Both the position numbers and the translations under genes were made by a program. A model generated the notes under the pieces. It had not been told where the DNA came from and did no database searches. It was given only the letters and a program-made list of their open reading frames with translations. A stretch of 64,000 nucleotides of DNA. Source: CAZENU01 sp965222125 (lineage in GTDB: Bacteria; Chloroflexota; Dehalococcoidia; Lucifugimonadales; CAZENU01). How positions within the stretch are numbered: position 1 is the stretch's first letter; each line of letters begins with the position of its first letter. Where the stretch lies: NCBI GenBank assembly GCA_965222125.1, contig CBDCTC010000005.1, forward strand, positions 124,001 to 188,000, given 5' to 3'. Below, piece by piece: positions 28,153-37,261 of the stretch.

Positions 28153-28504
28153 ATGTAGCTAGTCCTGGCATGTATCTCGTGCTCGGCGGAAATCGTACGT
28201 GCGCCAATGCAGTCGGGCATGTGAGCGGTGACCGGAGTCGGGAGCACGGTCGCCGACCCGGACTAGGGACAGGCCACCAAGGCATCGGGACCGCCGGAAG
28301 CCGGCGTATCGATACCTCATTCGACGGCGCCTCCTGAGCTGCCGTCACGGCGTGGCTGACCTCCCTGGCCTCGAAAGAGACGGCGGCCCGCTTGGCCGTT
28401 CGTCTCATGAACGCATGCGCAAGAATATACTCGACCCGGACGCAATGTCAATATCGCGAGCCGCTCTCGAACGGGCCACACGCCTTCGGTAGCGTGAACA
28501 CGCC
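28153..28504. other. intergenic leader region upstream of wzm
   Basis: About 350 bases between manC and wzm. It contains the wzm promoter near its left-reading start; the remainder would be an mRNA leader of about 270 nt. An 88-codon frame within it does not look like a protein. No riboswitch was recognised. Confidence 0.5.
28424..28451 (-). promoter_or_regulatory. near-consensus sigma70 promoter for wzm-wzt
   Basis: On the minus strand: TTGACA (28446-28451), a 16-bp spacer, TATATT (28424-28429). An ATG starts 7 nt after the -10 box but opens only a three-codon frame (28416 downwards). Confidence 0.65.
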
Positions 28505-29983
28505 CTAGCCGCGCTCCTCGCGCCCGTAGTCGTCGCGGAGGCGGACGATGTCGTCTTCGCCCAGGTAGTCGCCGGTCTGGACCTCGACGACCTCCAGCGG
28601 CGAGTCGCCCGCGTTCTCCAGCCTGTGGAGCGACCCGCGCGGAACGTAGGTGGACTCGTTTTCGCGCAGCTCGTACCGCTCGTCGCCGACGGTGACGCGC
28701 GCGGTACCCCTGACGACCACCCAGTGCTCCGCCCGGTGCCGGTGCTTCTGCAACGACATCGCGGCGCCCGGATCGACTATCAGACGCTTGACTTGGAACC
28801 CGGGCCCCTCGTCCAGCACCTCGTAGCTGCCCCAGGGCCTGTGCACCTTGCGGTGGCTATCGTGCTCGGGGCGGCCTGCGGCCCTCAGCCGTTCCACCAC
28901 GGCCCTGACGTCCTGGACGCGGTCTTTGCGCGCGACGAGCACCGCGTCGGCCATCTCGACGACCACGACGTCCTCGAGGCCCACGGCGGCCAACAGCCTG
29001 TGTCGCCCCAGCAGCAGCGAGCCCCGCGTCGACTCCGCGTACACATCCCCTCGGACGACGTTGCCGTCGGCGTCGCGTTCGCCCTGCTCCCAGACCGCGG
29101 ACCACGCGCCGACGTCGGACCAGCCGCCTTCGAGGGCCACGACCGAGTAGCCGGCGCAGACCGCGCTCGCCGAGCCGGGTTCCGGCGACGCGGCCCGCGG
29201 CCCCTTCTCCATCACGGCGTAGTCAATCGACTCGGCGGGGCACCCATCGAACTCGGCCCCCGGACGGAAGAAGGCGCCATCAATCGTGCCATTCGCCGCC
29301 GACGCGCGGCAGCGCTCCAGGATGTCCGGCCGAAAGCGGCCCAGCTCCGACAGCCAGACGTCCGGGCGCATCATGAATATCCCGCTGTTCCAGAGATAGT
29401 CTCCGCTGTGCAGATAGCGCAGCGCCGTTTCCATGTCGGGCTTTTCCACGAACTCGACTATGGGTCGATCGGTCTGAGTCCGGCCCTGGCCGGAGGACTC
29501 TGTCCGTGCGTCGGCGCGAATGTAGCCGTAACCGGTCTCGGGGCTCGTGGGGACGACTCCGAACGCGACGATCCGCCCTTTGGCCGCCGGTCCGTGCGCC
29601 GCCGATACAGCCCGCCTGAAGGCGTCTACGTCGGATACGACGTGGTCGGCCGGCATCACGAGCATAGCCGCCCGGTCCGCACTTCTCGGCCCCAATTCGG
29701 TCAGCCGCAGGGCCGCCAGCGCCAGCGCGGGGGCGGTGCTGCGCACGGCGGGTTCCACAACAATGTCGCCGAGCTCGATCCCGAGCTCGCGCGCCTGGCT
29801 GACAACCAGAAACCGATGATCCTCGTTGCATACCACCGTCGGCGCGGCGGCGCCCGCCATGCCGTGGACACGCAGAAGCGACTCCTGAAACAGGCTGCGC
29901 TCGCCGATCAGCGGCATGAACTGCTTGGGGTATTTGCGGCGCGACAGGGGCCACAGGCGGGTACCCGCGCCCCCGGCCAGCAC
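28505..29983 (-). CDS. manC: mannose-1-phosphate guanylyltransferase/mannose-6-phosphate isomerase
   Basis: This two-domain enzyme supplies GDP-mannose for gmd. The N-terminus has LAGGAGTRLWPLSRRKYP (pyrophosphorylase signature) and later FVEKPDMETALRYL and YLWNSGIFMM. The C-terminal cupin has RPWGSYEVLDEGPGFQVK and HRHRAEHWVVVRGTA (isomerase). The usual MKxxPVV start is not found: upstream codons read TILPVV with no ATG, and the first legal start is a GTG at 29983 inside the motif. A GTG with a good ribosome site lies upstream but one base out of frame, so a small 5' frameshift is possible. Confidence 0.9.
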   Translation of the reverse strand: MLAGGAGTRLWPLSRRKYPKQFMPLIGERSLFQESLLRVHGMAGAAAPTVVCNEDHRFLVVSQARELGIELGDIVVEPAVRSTAPALALAALRLTELGPRSADRAAMLVMPADHVVSDVDAFRRAVSAAHGPAAKGRIVAFGVVPTSPETGYGYIRADARTESSGQGRTQTDRPIVEFVEKPDMETALRYLHSGDYLWNSGIFMMRPDVWLSELGRFRPDILERCRASAANGTIDGAFFRPGAEFDGCPAESIDYAVMEKGPRAASPEPGSASAVCAGYSVVALEGGWSDVGAWSAVWEQGERDADGNVVRGDVYAESTRGSLLLGRHRLLAAVGLEDVVVVEMADAVLVARKDRVQDVRAVVERLRAAGRPEHDSHRKVHRPWGSYEVLDEGPGFQVKRLIVDPGAAMSLQKHRHRAEHWVVVRGTARVTVGDERYELRENESTYVPRGSLHRLENAGDSPLEVVEVQTGDYLGEDDIVRLRDDYGREERG

Positions 29984-30180
29984 GACCGGCAGTATGGTCT
30001 GCGTTGAGGCCTCGATCGGTCACCCTTTCGACCGCGGGGTATGCGGCCGTGGCCGCCGCCGGATTCTACCACGCGCCCAATGAGCCCGGATGTCGTGTGC
30101 CACGCGAAGGCGCGGGACCGTCAGTCGGCGCCCCGAGCCGAGGCGACCAACGACATAGAGGCCCTGTTGGCGTTCTACAT

Positions 30181-31275
30181 CTACTGCTGTTGTCCACGCG
30201 CCGAAGTGGACGTCTGCGCGTCGGTCTCCAGGTTCGCCACGAAGGTCAACGAAGCATAGATCATCACATTGACCGCCAGCCCGATCACGGCGACCAACTG
30301 AGAGTGGAAGAAGACGAAGACCTGAGTGATGAAGATTGAGACCAGCGCGGCGCGTATGTACCAGCGATAGGACCTGGCCCGGGCGGAGGGCCAGGCCCAA
30401 ATGCCGATCGCCACACATACGATCGTGATCGACAACGATGTTGCCTGGGCGTAGTGGGTCCAACTCAGGCTCTCGATCGTCGCCCCTGATATGCCGTAGA
30501 CCAAAACCGCCAATCCCGCGGTTTGAGCGATGGCCCACAGCAAGAACAGCAAAGGGAACAGAGCGGCGAACCTGCGGTGTCGCGCCACCCGCCGGCAGAC
30601 CTCTACTATCCACTCTTTGAAGCGAAAGTAGAAATGGGCCTGGGCATCCGGACTCGGCTCCGCTGACTCGACGTAGGCGCGCAGATGGGCCGACAACGGA
30701 TGCAGAGGGTCGGCCTGATCGAGTAGCGCCAGGATCTGCTCCTTCTTCCGGGAATCGAGCGGCTCGGCGATAGACCCCTGAATCTGTTTGAGCGCGTTCG
30801 CCAAAGCATCGCCGGGTGCGACCGTCCGGGTGCGGCGCGCCGTTCGAAGAATCAGGAAAATGACGACGAAGATCACATAGATCAGTCCGATGGTGGGTTC
30901 GTAGAAGTAGTAGTTGTCCGACGTGAGGAACTTCCCCAATTCGTCGATGAAGGTGCCGAATCCGACGCCGGCCAGAATCGCCGCCAAGCGGTCCAGCGCC
31001 CCACCCAGGAACGTGAACAACAGAATGAAGGCCATCAGCATGAAGGCCCCGCCCCACAGCATGTGAGCTATGTGCAGGCCGTCTCCACCAAGTTGCGGGT
31101 ATCCGGCGGCGGCGAGGAACGCGCGAATACCCAGCACCGAACAGATCGCGGCTACGAGGAAGAGCTCGAGGAGCTCCCCGGCCTCCGAGTTGTGCGTCAG
31201 CCCATGGCGCCAGCCCTGAAAGGCCTCGTAGGGGTATCTACTCCGAACCAGCGCAGAAACCGTAGCCCTGAGCAT
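30181..31275 (-). CDS. multi-pass integral membrane protein of unknown function
   Basis: This 364-residue protein has about seven to eight hydrophobic segments: three before a soluble loop (residues about 140-215, containing KKEQILALLDQADPLHPL) and four after it. A conserved-looking FGTFIDELGKFLTSDNYYFY lies between the third and fourth helices. No enzyme motif was recognised. It is transcribed away from the aldolase gene and towards manC. Confidence 0.75.
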   Translation of the reverse strand: MLRATVSALVRSRYPYEAFQGWRHGLTHNSEAGELLELFLVAAICSVLGIRAFLAAAGYPQLGGDGLHIAHMLWGGAFMLMAFILLFTFLGGALDRLAAILAGVGFGTFIDELGKFLTSDNYYFYEPTIGLIYVIFVVIFLILRTARRTRTVAPGDALANALKQIQGSIAEPLDSRKKEQILALLDQADPLHPLSAHLRAYVESAEPSPDAQAHFYFRFKEWIVEVCRRVARHRRFAALFPLLFLLWAIAQTAGLAVLVYGISGATIESLSWTHYAQATSLSITIVCVAIGIWAWPSARARSYRWYIRAALVSIFITQVFVFFHSQLVAVIGLAVNVMIYASLTFVANLETDAQTSTSARGQQQ

Positions 31276-31601
31276 CAGCGATCAGCTCCTGTCAATCATC
31301 GGCCGCCGGGCCGGCATTCGCGCTCCGGAGTTCGCAGACGACCTGATTCGGACGGCTCCCGCCCTGTGCCGTCCGATCGACGCCCAATAGACCGTCGGGA
31401 GGATAACATAGCCACAATCGACCGCCTCCGGGACTCGGCGATGGCCACGCTCCCGGCGCGATGGGCGCTGTTCTGCTCAGGAAACTCACGAAGTGGCCGT
31501 TCCCCGTTCCCAAGGGACAAGCGGCCGCAGACCACGGACGACCCGGCCTTCTCGACAGCGGTCGCGCCTACGGTGCACAATTGGCGCATCGAGGAGGGCG
31601 G
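31276..31601. other. divergent intergenic region
   Basis: 326 bases between two divergent genes. It should hold both promoters, but no strong sigma70-type pair was found. The aldolase ATG is preceded by GAGGAGGGCG, a clear ribosome-binding site. Confidence 0.5.
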
Positions 31602-33659
31602 ATGGACAGCCGGTGGTCGGATATCGACGCTCGGCGGGCGGTGGACCACTACGCCGGACAGGGCTACGGCCCGGACGTGGCGCTCAGGGTCTACACGACG
31701 CGGCTGCTCGGCGCCGACCCGAAGCTGGTGCTGCACGGAGGGGGCAACACCTCGGTCAAGACCGTCTCGGCCGACCTGCTCGGCGACGAAGTCGAGGTGC
31801 TCTGCGTCAAGGGCAGCGGTTGGGACATGGCGGATATCGAGCCGCCCGGCCTGCCGGCGGTCCGGCTCGACCCGCTGAGGCGGCTGCGTCGGCTCGACAC
31901 GCTGTCTGACGAGGACATGGTCGACTTCGAGCGGCAGAACCTGCTCGACAGCCGGGCCCCAACCCCCTCGGTCGAAGCGCTGCTGCACGCGTTCCTGCCG
32001 CACAAGTTCGTCGACCATACCCACTCGACCGCGGTGCTCAGCCTCACCGATCAGCCGGACGGGGAGGCGCTATGCCGCGACCTCCTCGGCGACCGGGTCG
32101 GGGTTGTGCCCTACATCATGCCCGGGTTCCACCTGGCCAAGTCGGCCGCCCACGTATACGAGTCCAACACGGAAGTGCGCGGGCTGGTGCTGCTGAAGCA
32201 CGGGCTGTTCACGTTCGGCGAGACCGCCAGAGAGGCGTACGAAGAGATGATCGGCATCGTGTCGTGCGTGGAGCGCCGACTGGCGCGGGGCCGCAAGCGC
32301 GTCTTCGCGACGGCGCCGATACCCTCGAAGACGATGCCGGCCGCGGAGGTCGCGCCGATCCTGCGAGGCGCCTGCGCCATCGCGGACGACTCCGCCTATG
32401 ATGGCCGCAGGCGGTTCGTCCTCGACTACCGGTCGAGCCCTGACATCCTGGCCTACGTGAACGGGCGGGAGCTGGAACGCTACAGCCAGTCCGGGGTCTC
32501 AACGCCCGACCACACGATCAGGACGAAGAGCTGGCCGATGCTGCTGCCGGCTCCCGCGGCGGGCGAGGCCGAGAGCTTCAGGACCGCCGTCGCGGATGCC
32601 GTTGGGGCCTTCGTCGACCAGTATCGCAGCTACTTCCGGCGCAACGCGAAGCGCCACCCCGACGCGAACACCGAGCTCGACCCGATGCCGAGGGTCGTCC
32701 TGGTCCCCGGCGTGGGACTCTTCGGCCTGGGCCGGACGGCCGGCGAGGCGCGGATCGCCGCCGACATCGCCGAGAGCACCGTCGAGACAGTCACGGACGC
32801 GGAGGCGATCGGCCGGTTCGAGTCGGCAGGCGAGGCCGACCTGTTCGACGTCGAGTACTGGTCGCTGGAGCAGGCCAAGCTGGGCAGGGCAGAGAAGACG
32901 CTGGCCGGATGTGTCGCGTTGGTCACGGGAGGCGGAGGGGCCATCGGCGCTGCGACGTGCCGCGCCTTCGCGCGCGAAGGCGCCTCCGTCGCGGCGCTCG
33001 ACACGAACGAGGCGGCGGCCAATGCGGTGGCCGAGGCCATCGACGCGGGCGCCGTGGGCATCCGCTGCGACGTTACCGACCCCGACTCGGTCCGCGCCGC
33101 CTTTGACCGGACGTGCCTGACCTTCGGCGGCGTGGACATCGTCGTCTCGAACGCCGGCTCGGCGTGGCAGGGAAGGATAGGGGACGTCGACGACGGCGTG
33201 CTGCGCGACAGCTTCGAGCTCAACTTCTTCGCCCACCAGACCGTCGCTCAGAACGCGGTGCGGATCATGAGGGCACAGGGAACGGGCGGCGCGGTGCTCT
33301 TCAACGCCTCCAAGCAGGCTGTGAACCCCGGCCTCGACTTCGGACCCTACGGCCTGCCCAAGGCCGCGACGCTCGCGCTCGCGCGCCAGTACGCCCTCGA
33401 CCACGGCGCGGAGGGGATCAGGGCGAACGCCGTAAACGCCGACCGGATCAGAAGCGGACTGCTCACCGACGACATGATCGCATCGAGGGCGCGGGCGCGG
33501 GGCGTGAGCGAAGCCGACTACATGTCCGGCAACCTGCTGGGAGTCGAGGTGACCGCCGAAGACGTTGCCCGGGCGTTCCTACACCAGGCGTTGGCCACCA
33601 GGAGCACGGCGGGCGTGACGACCGTCGACGGCGGCAACATCTCGGCCGCGCTCCGCTAG
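31602..33659 (+). CDS. bifunctional class II aldolase/short-chain dehydrogenase (RhaD-like/SDR)
   Basis: The N-terminal about 400 residues are a class II, zinc-dependent aldolase: LHGGGNTSVKT, the metal-binding VDHTHSTAVLSL and LLKHGLFTFG. The C-terminal about 260 residues are an SDR with ALVTGGGGAIG, SNAGSA and active-site YGLPK. The arrangement matches bifunctional rhamnulose-1-phosphate aldolase/lactaldehyde dehydrogenase-type proteins of sugar catabolism. The ATG at 31602 has a GGAGGGCGG ribosome site; the frame is open 140 nt upstream without similarity. The real substrate may be another sugar phosphate. Confidence 0.88.
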   Translation: MDSRWSDIDARRAVDHYAGQGYGPDVALRVYTTRLLGADPKLVLHGGGNTSVKTVSADLLGDEVEVLCVKGSGWDMADIEPPGLPAVRLDPLRRLRRLDTLSDEDMVDFERQNLLDSRAPTPSVEALLHAFLPHKFVDHTHSTAVLSLTDQPDGEALCRDLLGDRVGVVPYIMPGFHLAKSAAHVYESNTEVRGLVLLKHGLFTFGETAREAYEEMIGIVSCVERRLARGRKRVFATAPIPSKTMPAAEVAPILRGACAIADDSAYDGRRRFVLDYRSSPDILAYVNGRELERYSQSGVSTPDHTIRTKSWPMLLPAPAAGEAESFRTAVADAVGAFVDQYRSYFRRNAKRHPDANTELDPMPRVVLVPGVGLFGLGRTAGEARIAADIAESTVETVTDAEAIGRFESAGEADLFDVEYWSLEQAKLGRAEKTLAGCVALVTGGGGAIGAATCRAFAREGASVAALDTNEAAANAVAEAIDAGAVGIRCDVTDPDSVRAAFDRTCLTFGGVDIVVSNAGSAWQGRIGDVDDGVLRDSFELNFFAHQTVAQNAVRIMRAQGTGGAVLFNASKQAVNPGLDFGPYGLPKAATLALARQYALDHGAEGIRANAVNADRIRSGLLTDDMIASRARARGVSEADYMSGNLLGVEVTAEDVARAFLHQALATRSTAGVTTVDGGNISAALR

Positions 33660-33667
33660 GGGACCCG

Positions 33668-34099
33668 TCACGAGCGGCGCCGCGCGTCCTCGATACGGCG
33701 CATCTGCTCAGGCCTGAACCACGGCGGGGCGTCGCGGAGGATCTGCTCGGGGGTCATCCAGCGGACGGTCTGGACCTCCGCCGTGTCGGCCGACGGAGCG
33801 CCCGACCTGTAGCGGCAGAGAAATGTCACGCCGACGACCCGCTTGCCGTCGTCCGTGTCGAAGCGGCGGCTCTCCACGTAACGCATCTCGTCCTCGACCT
33901 CGACTCCGACCTCCTCGCGTATCTCGCGCCTGAGCGTCGATTCGAGGGCGTCGTCGGGCCCGTCGGCCGCCTCGACCTTCCCTCCGGGGAAGCTGAGCGC
34001 TCCGGGCGCGTGGGCTACGTCCGCCCCACGCACGATCATCAGGTAGCGCCCTTCTTTCTCGATCGCCCCCTCGACGTTGACCACGAACGCGTCAGACAT
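33668..34099 (-). CDS. Nudix hydrolase
   Basis: This 143-residue protein carries the Nudix core REIREEVGVEVEDE preceded by SFPGGKVEAADGPDDALEST. The second half of the box (RExxEExG) is intact, so Mg-dependent pyrophosphohydrolase activity on a nucleoside-diphosphate-linked compound is likely. The loop between the first Gly and the REx part is about four residues longer than canonical. Ends face the aldolase gene (8-nt gap, convergent). Substrate unknown. Confidence 0.88.
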   Translation of the reverse strand: MSDAFVVNVEGAIEKEGRYLMIVRGADVAHAPGALSFPGGKVEAADGPDDALESTLRREIREEVGVEVEDEMRYVESRRFDTDDGKRVVGVTFLCRYRSGAPSADTAEVQTVRWMTPEQILRDAPPWFRPEQMRRIEDARRRS

Positions 34100-34116
34100 G
34101 GTTTCAACCCCTGCGC

Positions 34117-34190
34117 AACCGTCATCCCCGCGAACGGAGACCTTTGAACAACCGTCATTCCCGCGAAGGCGGGAATCCAGGGTTGGATGT
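34117..34190. repeat. dispersed palindromic repeat, two tandem copies
   Basis: ACCGTCATCCCCGCGAACGG followed by ACCGTCATTCCCGCGAAGG and its inverse GCGGGAATCCAG. The second copy forms the stop-proximal codons of the epimerase gene (TSNPGFPPSRE). Confidence 0.75.
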
Positions 34191-35093
34191 TCCTACCATC
34201 AGAGATTCGAGACCTTCCCCGAGACTGATCGTTGGCTCCCAGCCGAGCACGGCCGTCGCCCGCGAGTAGTCGGCCGCCTTGCGCCGCTCCTCCATGTCGC
34301 CCCTGGGGTTAGGGAGAACGTGGAGCACGTTGCCGCCGATCATGCCGGCTATCCGGTTGACCGACGCCTCCACGCCGGAGCCGATGTTGAGCACCGTGTT
34401 CCGGCCCGCCGGAACGTCCGCCTCGGCGGCGAGAAGATTGGCGGAGACGACATCGTAGACGTGCGAGTACGCCCGCGTCTGCTCTCCGTCGCCGTAGACC
34501 GTCATCGGCGTTCCGGAGCGGTTGGCGCTGAGGAACTTGCCTATGACCAGGGCGTACTCGCCCTCCAAAGGCTGCCTGGGGCCGTAGACGTTGAAGTAAC
34601 GCAGCGACACGGCCGTCATGCCATAGAGACGCGCGAACATCGACGCGTACTGCTCGCCCACCAGCTTTTGCAGCGCGTACGGAGACAGCGGGTTTGGCGT
34701 CATGTCCTCGCGCATCAGGTGCGTCTCCTGCTCGCCGTAGACGCTCGAGGACGACGAGTAGACGACCCTGCCGACGCCCGCGCGGCGCGCCGCCTCCAGG
34801 ACGTTGAGTGTCCCGTCGACGTTCACCCGATGCGTCCCGACGGGGTCCTCGACCGATCTGGGCACGCGGGGCAGGGCGGCGATGTGGAATATCCGGTCCG
34901 CTCCATACACGGTGTCTTGGAGAAGCTCCGTGTCCAACACCGAGCCGCGCACCAGATGTGCGGCGGCGTTGAGATTGGCCGCGTCGCCGGTCGCGAGGTC
35001 GTCTACCACGACGACTTCGTCGCCACGCTCGACCAGCCGGTCGACGACGTGCGAGCCGATGAATCCGCAGCCGCCTGTGACTACGCTCCTCAA
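34155..35093 (-). CDS. NAD-dependent epimerase (UDP-glucose 4-epimerase-like)
   Basis: This 312-residue extended SDR has TGGCGFIGSHVVDRL at the N-terminus, VYSSSSSVYGEQ, and active-site SPYALQKLVGEQYA with YxxxK. YFNVYGPRQPLEGEYA is typical of UDP-GlcNAc/UDP-glucose 4-epimerases. The final about 10 residues are encoded by the dispersed palindromic repeat, so the natural C-terminus has been altered. It follows the YyaL-like gene by 7 nt on the same strand. Confidence 0.9.
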   Translation of the reverse strand: MRSVVTGGCGFIGSHVVDRLVERGDEVVVVDDLATGDAANLNAAAHLVRGSVLDTELLQDTVYGADRIFHIAALPRVPRSVEDPVGTHRVNVDGTLNVLEAARRAGVGRVVYSSSSSVYGEQETHLMREDMTPNPLSPYALQKLVGEQYASMFARLYGMTAVSLRYFNVYGPRQPLEGEYALVIGKFLSANRSGTPMTVYGDGEQTRAYSHVYDVVSANLLAAEADVPAGRNTVLNIGSGVEASVNRIAGMIGGNVLHVLPNPRGDMEERRKAADYSRATAVLGWEPTISLGEGLESLMVGTSNPGFPPSRE

Positions 35094-35100
35094 CGCCGCG

Positions 35101-37149
35101 CTACTCCGACGCGAGCTGGCCCGCCAGCGCCTCGGGGTCGTTCACGGGTAGCCCGCAGACGTACTGGCGGCATACGTACGCCGTCGCCCGGCCGTTCAAT
35201 CTCAGCCGTCCCTCCATCAGCGGGGAGTGCACCGAGGCGCCGTCCACGTCGCTCAGGCCGACCAAGACCAGGTTCGGCAGGAACGACCGGTAGACCTCGG
35301 CGACCAGGTCCTTCGTATCGAGGGCCGTCCTGTCGCCGACCACCGCTATCTCCTTGGGCGTCGACAGGTAGAAGTCGAGCGCGCAGAGCCAGTGCCCGGC
35401 TCCCGTCGGGAACCGCTCCATCAGGCTCTTCGTCGATCGGAGCGCCACTATGGCCCGGCGTTCCAGGTCGCCATCGCCCGAGACTACAGCCAGCCTCAGC
35501 AGTACGCCGGCCGCCATCGAGCTGCCCGACGGAATCGCGTTGTCGGTCATGTCCCGCGGCCGCACCACCAGCTCCTCGTGGTCCGTGCCCGTGTCGTAGA
35601 ACTGGCCCGCCGCGTCGTCCCAGAACAGGTCGACCATGGCGTACCCCAGCTCGACGGCGTCCTGGAGCCAGCGGGCCTGGAAGGTCGCCTCGTGCAGGAC
35701 GAGGAGCCCGTCGATCAGGAAGGCGTAGTCCTCCAGGTAGCCGAGCAGCCTTGAGACGCCGTCCTTGTATGTGCGAAGCAGCCTGCCATCGGAACGCAGG
35801 CTGTCGGACAGGAACGACGCCGCCCTCTCGGCGACGCGGCCGTAGTCGTCGCGGTCCAACACGGCGGCGGCCTCCGCAAACGCGGCGATCATCAGGCCGT
35901 TCCACGACGTGAGCACCTTGTCGTCCCGCTCCGGCGGCACGCGGCGGCTCCGAGCCTCCATCAGCCCGGCCCTGGCTCGTCGAAGCAGCGCGTCGAGCCG
36001 CTCTCCCGCGATGCCTGCGCGCTCCATGTCGTCGGCGGCCTCGGGGGCTACGTTGAGGATGCTGCGCCCCTCGAAGTTGCCCACCGTCGTGACTCCGTAG
36101 TACCGGCTCACCAGGGCGCCGTCCTCTTCGCCCAGCACCGCGGCTAGCTCCTCGGGGCGCCAGACGAAGAACTTGCCTTCTTCCCCTTCGCTGTCCGCGT
36201 CCTGCGCCGAGTAGAACCCGCCGGCGGGGTCGGTCATCTCGCGCAGCACATAGTCGAGGGTCTCCTCGACGACCCGGCGGTACAGGGGCTTTCTCGTGAT
36301 CTGGTACGCGTGCAGGTACAGACGGACCAGCAGGGCATTGTCGTAGAGCATCTTTTCGAAGTGCGGCACCAGCCAGTACGTGTCGGTGGAGTACCGGTGG
36401 AAGCCGCCGCCGATCTGGTCGTAGATGCCGCCCATCGCCATGCGGTCCAGCGTCGTGCCGACCATCTCCAGCGCGCGAACGTCGCCGGAGCGCAGGTGGT
36501 AGCGCAGCAGGAACTCGTACGTCATAGGCTGCGGGAACTTGGGCTGGAGGCCGATGCCGCCGTACGTGGGGTCGAAGTCTTTGGCGATGCCGGCGAACGC
36601 CTCGGACAGCACGTCGGCCGTGAGCGGCTCCACGCCTCGGCCTGCGGTCGCCATCGCCCGCATCTGCTGCAGCAGCCGCTCCGTGGCCAATATGACCTCG
36701 CCGCGCTCCTGCCTGTAGGCGTTCGCGATCGACGCCAGCACCCGCGGGAAGCCCGGAATGCCGTGGCGGTCCTCCGGGGGATAGTAGGTGCCGCCGTAGA
36801 AGGGCTTGCCTTCCGGCGTCAGGAACACGGTCATCGGCCAACCGCCGCGGCCGGTCATCGCCTGGACCGCGCCCATGTATATCGAGTCGACGTCGGGCCG
36901 TTCCTCGCGGTCGACCTTGATGCAGACGAACTCGGCGTTCATCAGATCGGCTATCCGCGGGTCTTCGAACGACTCGCGCTCCATGACGTGGCACCAGTGA
37001 CACGCGGAGTAGCCGACGCTCAGCAGGATCGGCCGGTCTTCGGCCTTGGCCCGCTCCAGCGCCTCCTCGCCCCACGGGTACCAGTCCACGGGATTGTGGG
37101 CGTGCTGCAGCAGGTACGGGCTCGTCTCGTCGATCAGTCTATTCGGCAT
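35101..37149 (-). CDS. YyaL/SSP411-like thioredoxin-domain protein (DUF255)
   Basis: The 682-residue protein starts MPNRLIDETSPYLLQHAHNP and has a thioredoxin-fold domain with C50-H-W-C53 (SACHWCHVM). A long alpha/alpha-toroid region follows, resembling six-hairpin glycosidases or N-acylglucosamine epimerases. Members are widespread and poorly characterised; the mammalian relative is spermatogenesis-associated protein 20. It lies 112 nt downstream of the putative selenoprotein gene on the same strand, so both may serve thiol redox functions. Confidence 0.9.
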   Translation of the reverse strand: MPNRLIDETSPYLLQHAHNPVDWYPWGEEALERAKAEDRPILLSVGYSACHWCHVMERESFEDPRIADLMNAEFVCIKVDREERPDVDSIYMGAVQAMTGRGGWPMTVFLTPEGKPFYGGTYYPPEDRHGIPGFPRVLASIANAYRQERGEVILATERLLQQMRAMATAGRGVEPLTADVLSEAFAGIAKDFDPTYGGIGLQPKFPQPMTYEFLLRYHLRSGDVRALEMVGTTLDRMAMGGIYDQIGGGFHRYSTDTYWLVPHFEKMLYDNALLVRLYLHAYQITRKPLYRRVVEETLDYVLREMTDPAGGFYSAQDADSEGEEGKFFVWRPEELAAVLGEEDGALVSRYYGVTTVGNFEGRSILNVAPEAADDMERAGIAGERLDALLRRARAGLMEARSRRVPPERDDKVLTSWNGLMIAAFAEAAAVLDRDDYGRVAERAASFLSDSLRSDGRLLRTYKDGVSRLLGYLEDYAFLIDGLLVLHEATFQARWLQDAVELGYAMVDLFWDDAAGQFYDTGTDHEELVVRPRDMTDNAIPSGSSMAAGVLLRLAVVSGDGDLERRAIVALRSTKSLMERFPTGAGHWLCALDFYLSTPKEIAVVGDRTALDTKDLVAEVYRSFLPNLVLVGLSDVDGASVHSPLMEGRLRLNGRATAYVCRQYVCGLPVNDPEALAGQLASE

Positions 37150-37261
37150 ATGTTCTCCCGGTAACTATCGACCGCGCGTCGGGGCAGAGTCGGTCGGACT
37201 CCCTTACGTTCCGCACAGGGCCTACACAGAACCCAATGGTATCTTGAACGGCGCCGCCCCG

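Noticed and set aside
28142..28408. 88-codon frame between the wzm promoter and wzm
   Set aside because: No ribosome site of note, proline/arginine-rich composition and no family; more likely leader RNA.
35090..37075. Long alternative minus-strand frame over the YyaL-like gene
   Set aside because: Its translation is Arg/Gly-rich and matches nothing, while the other frame gives a full DUF255 protein.
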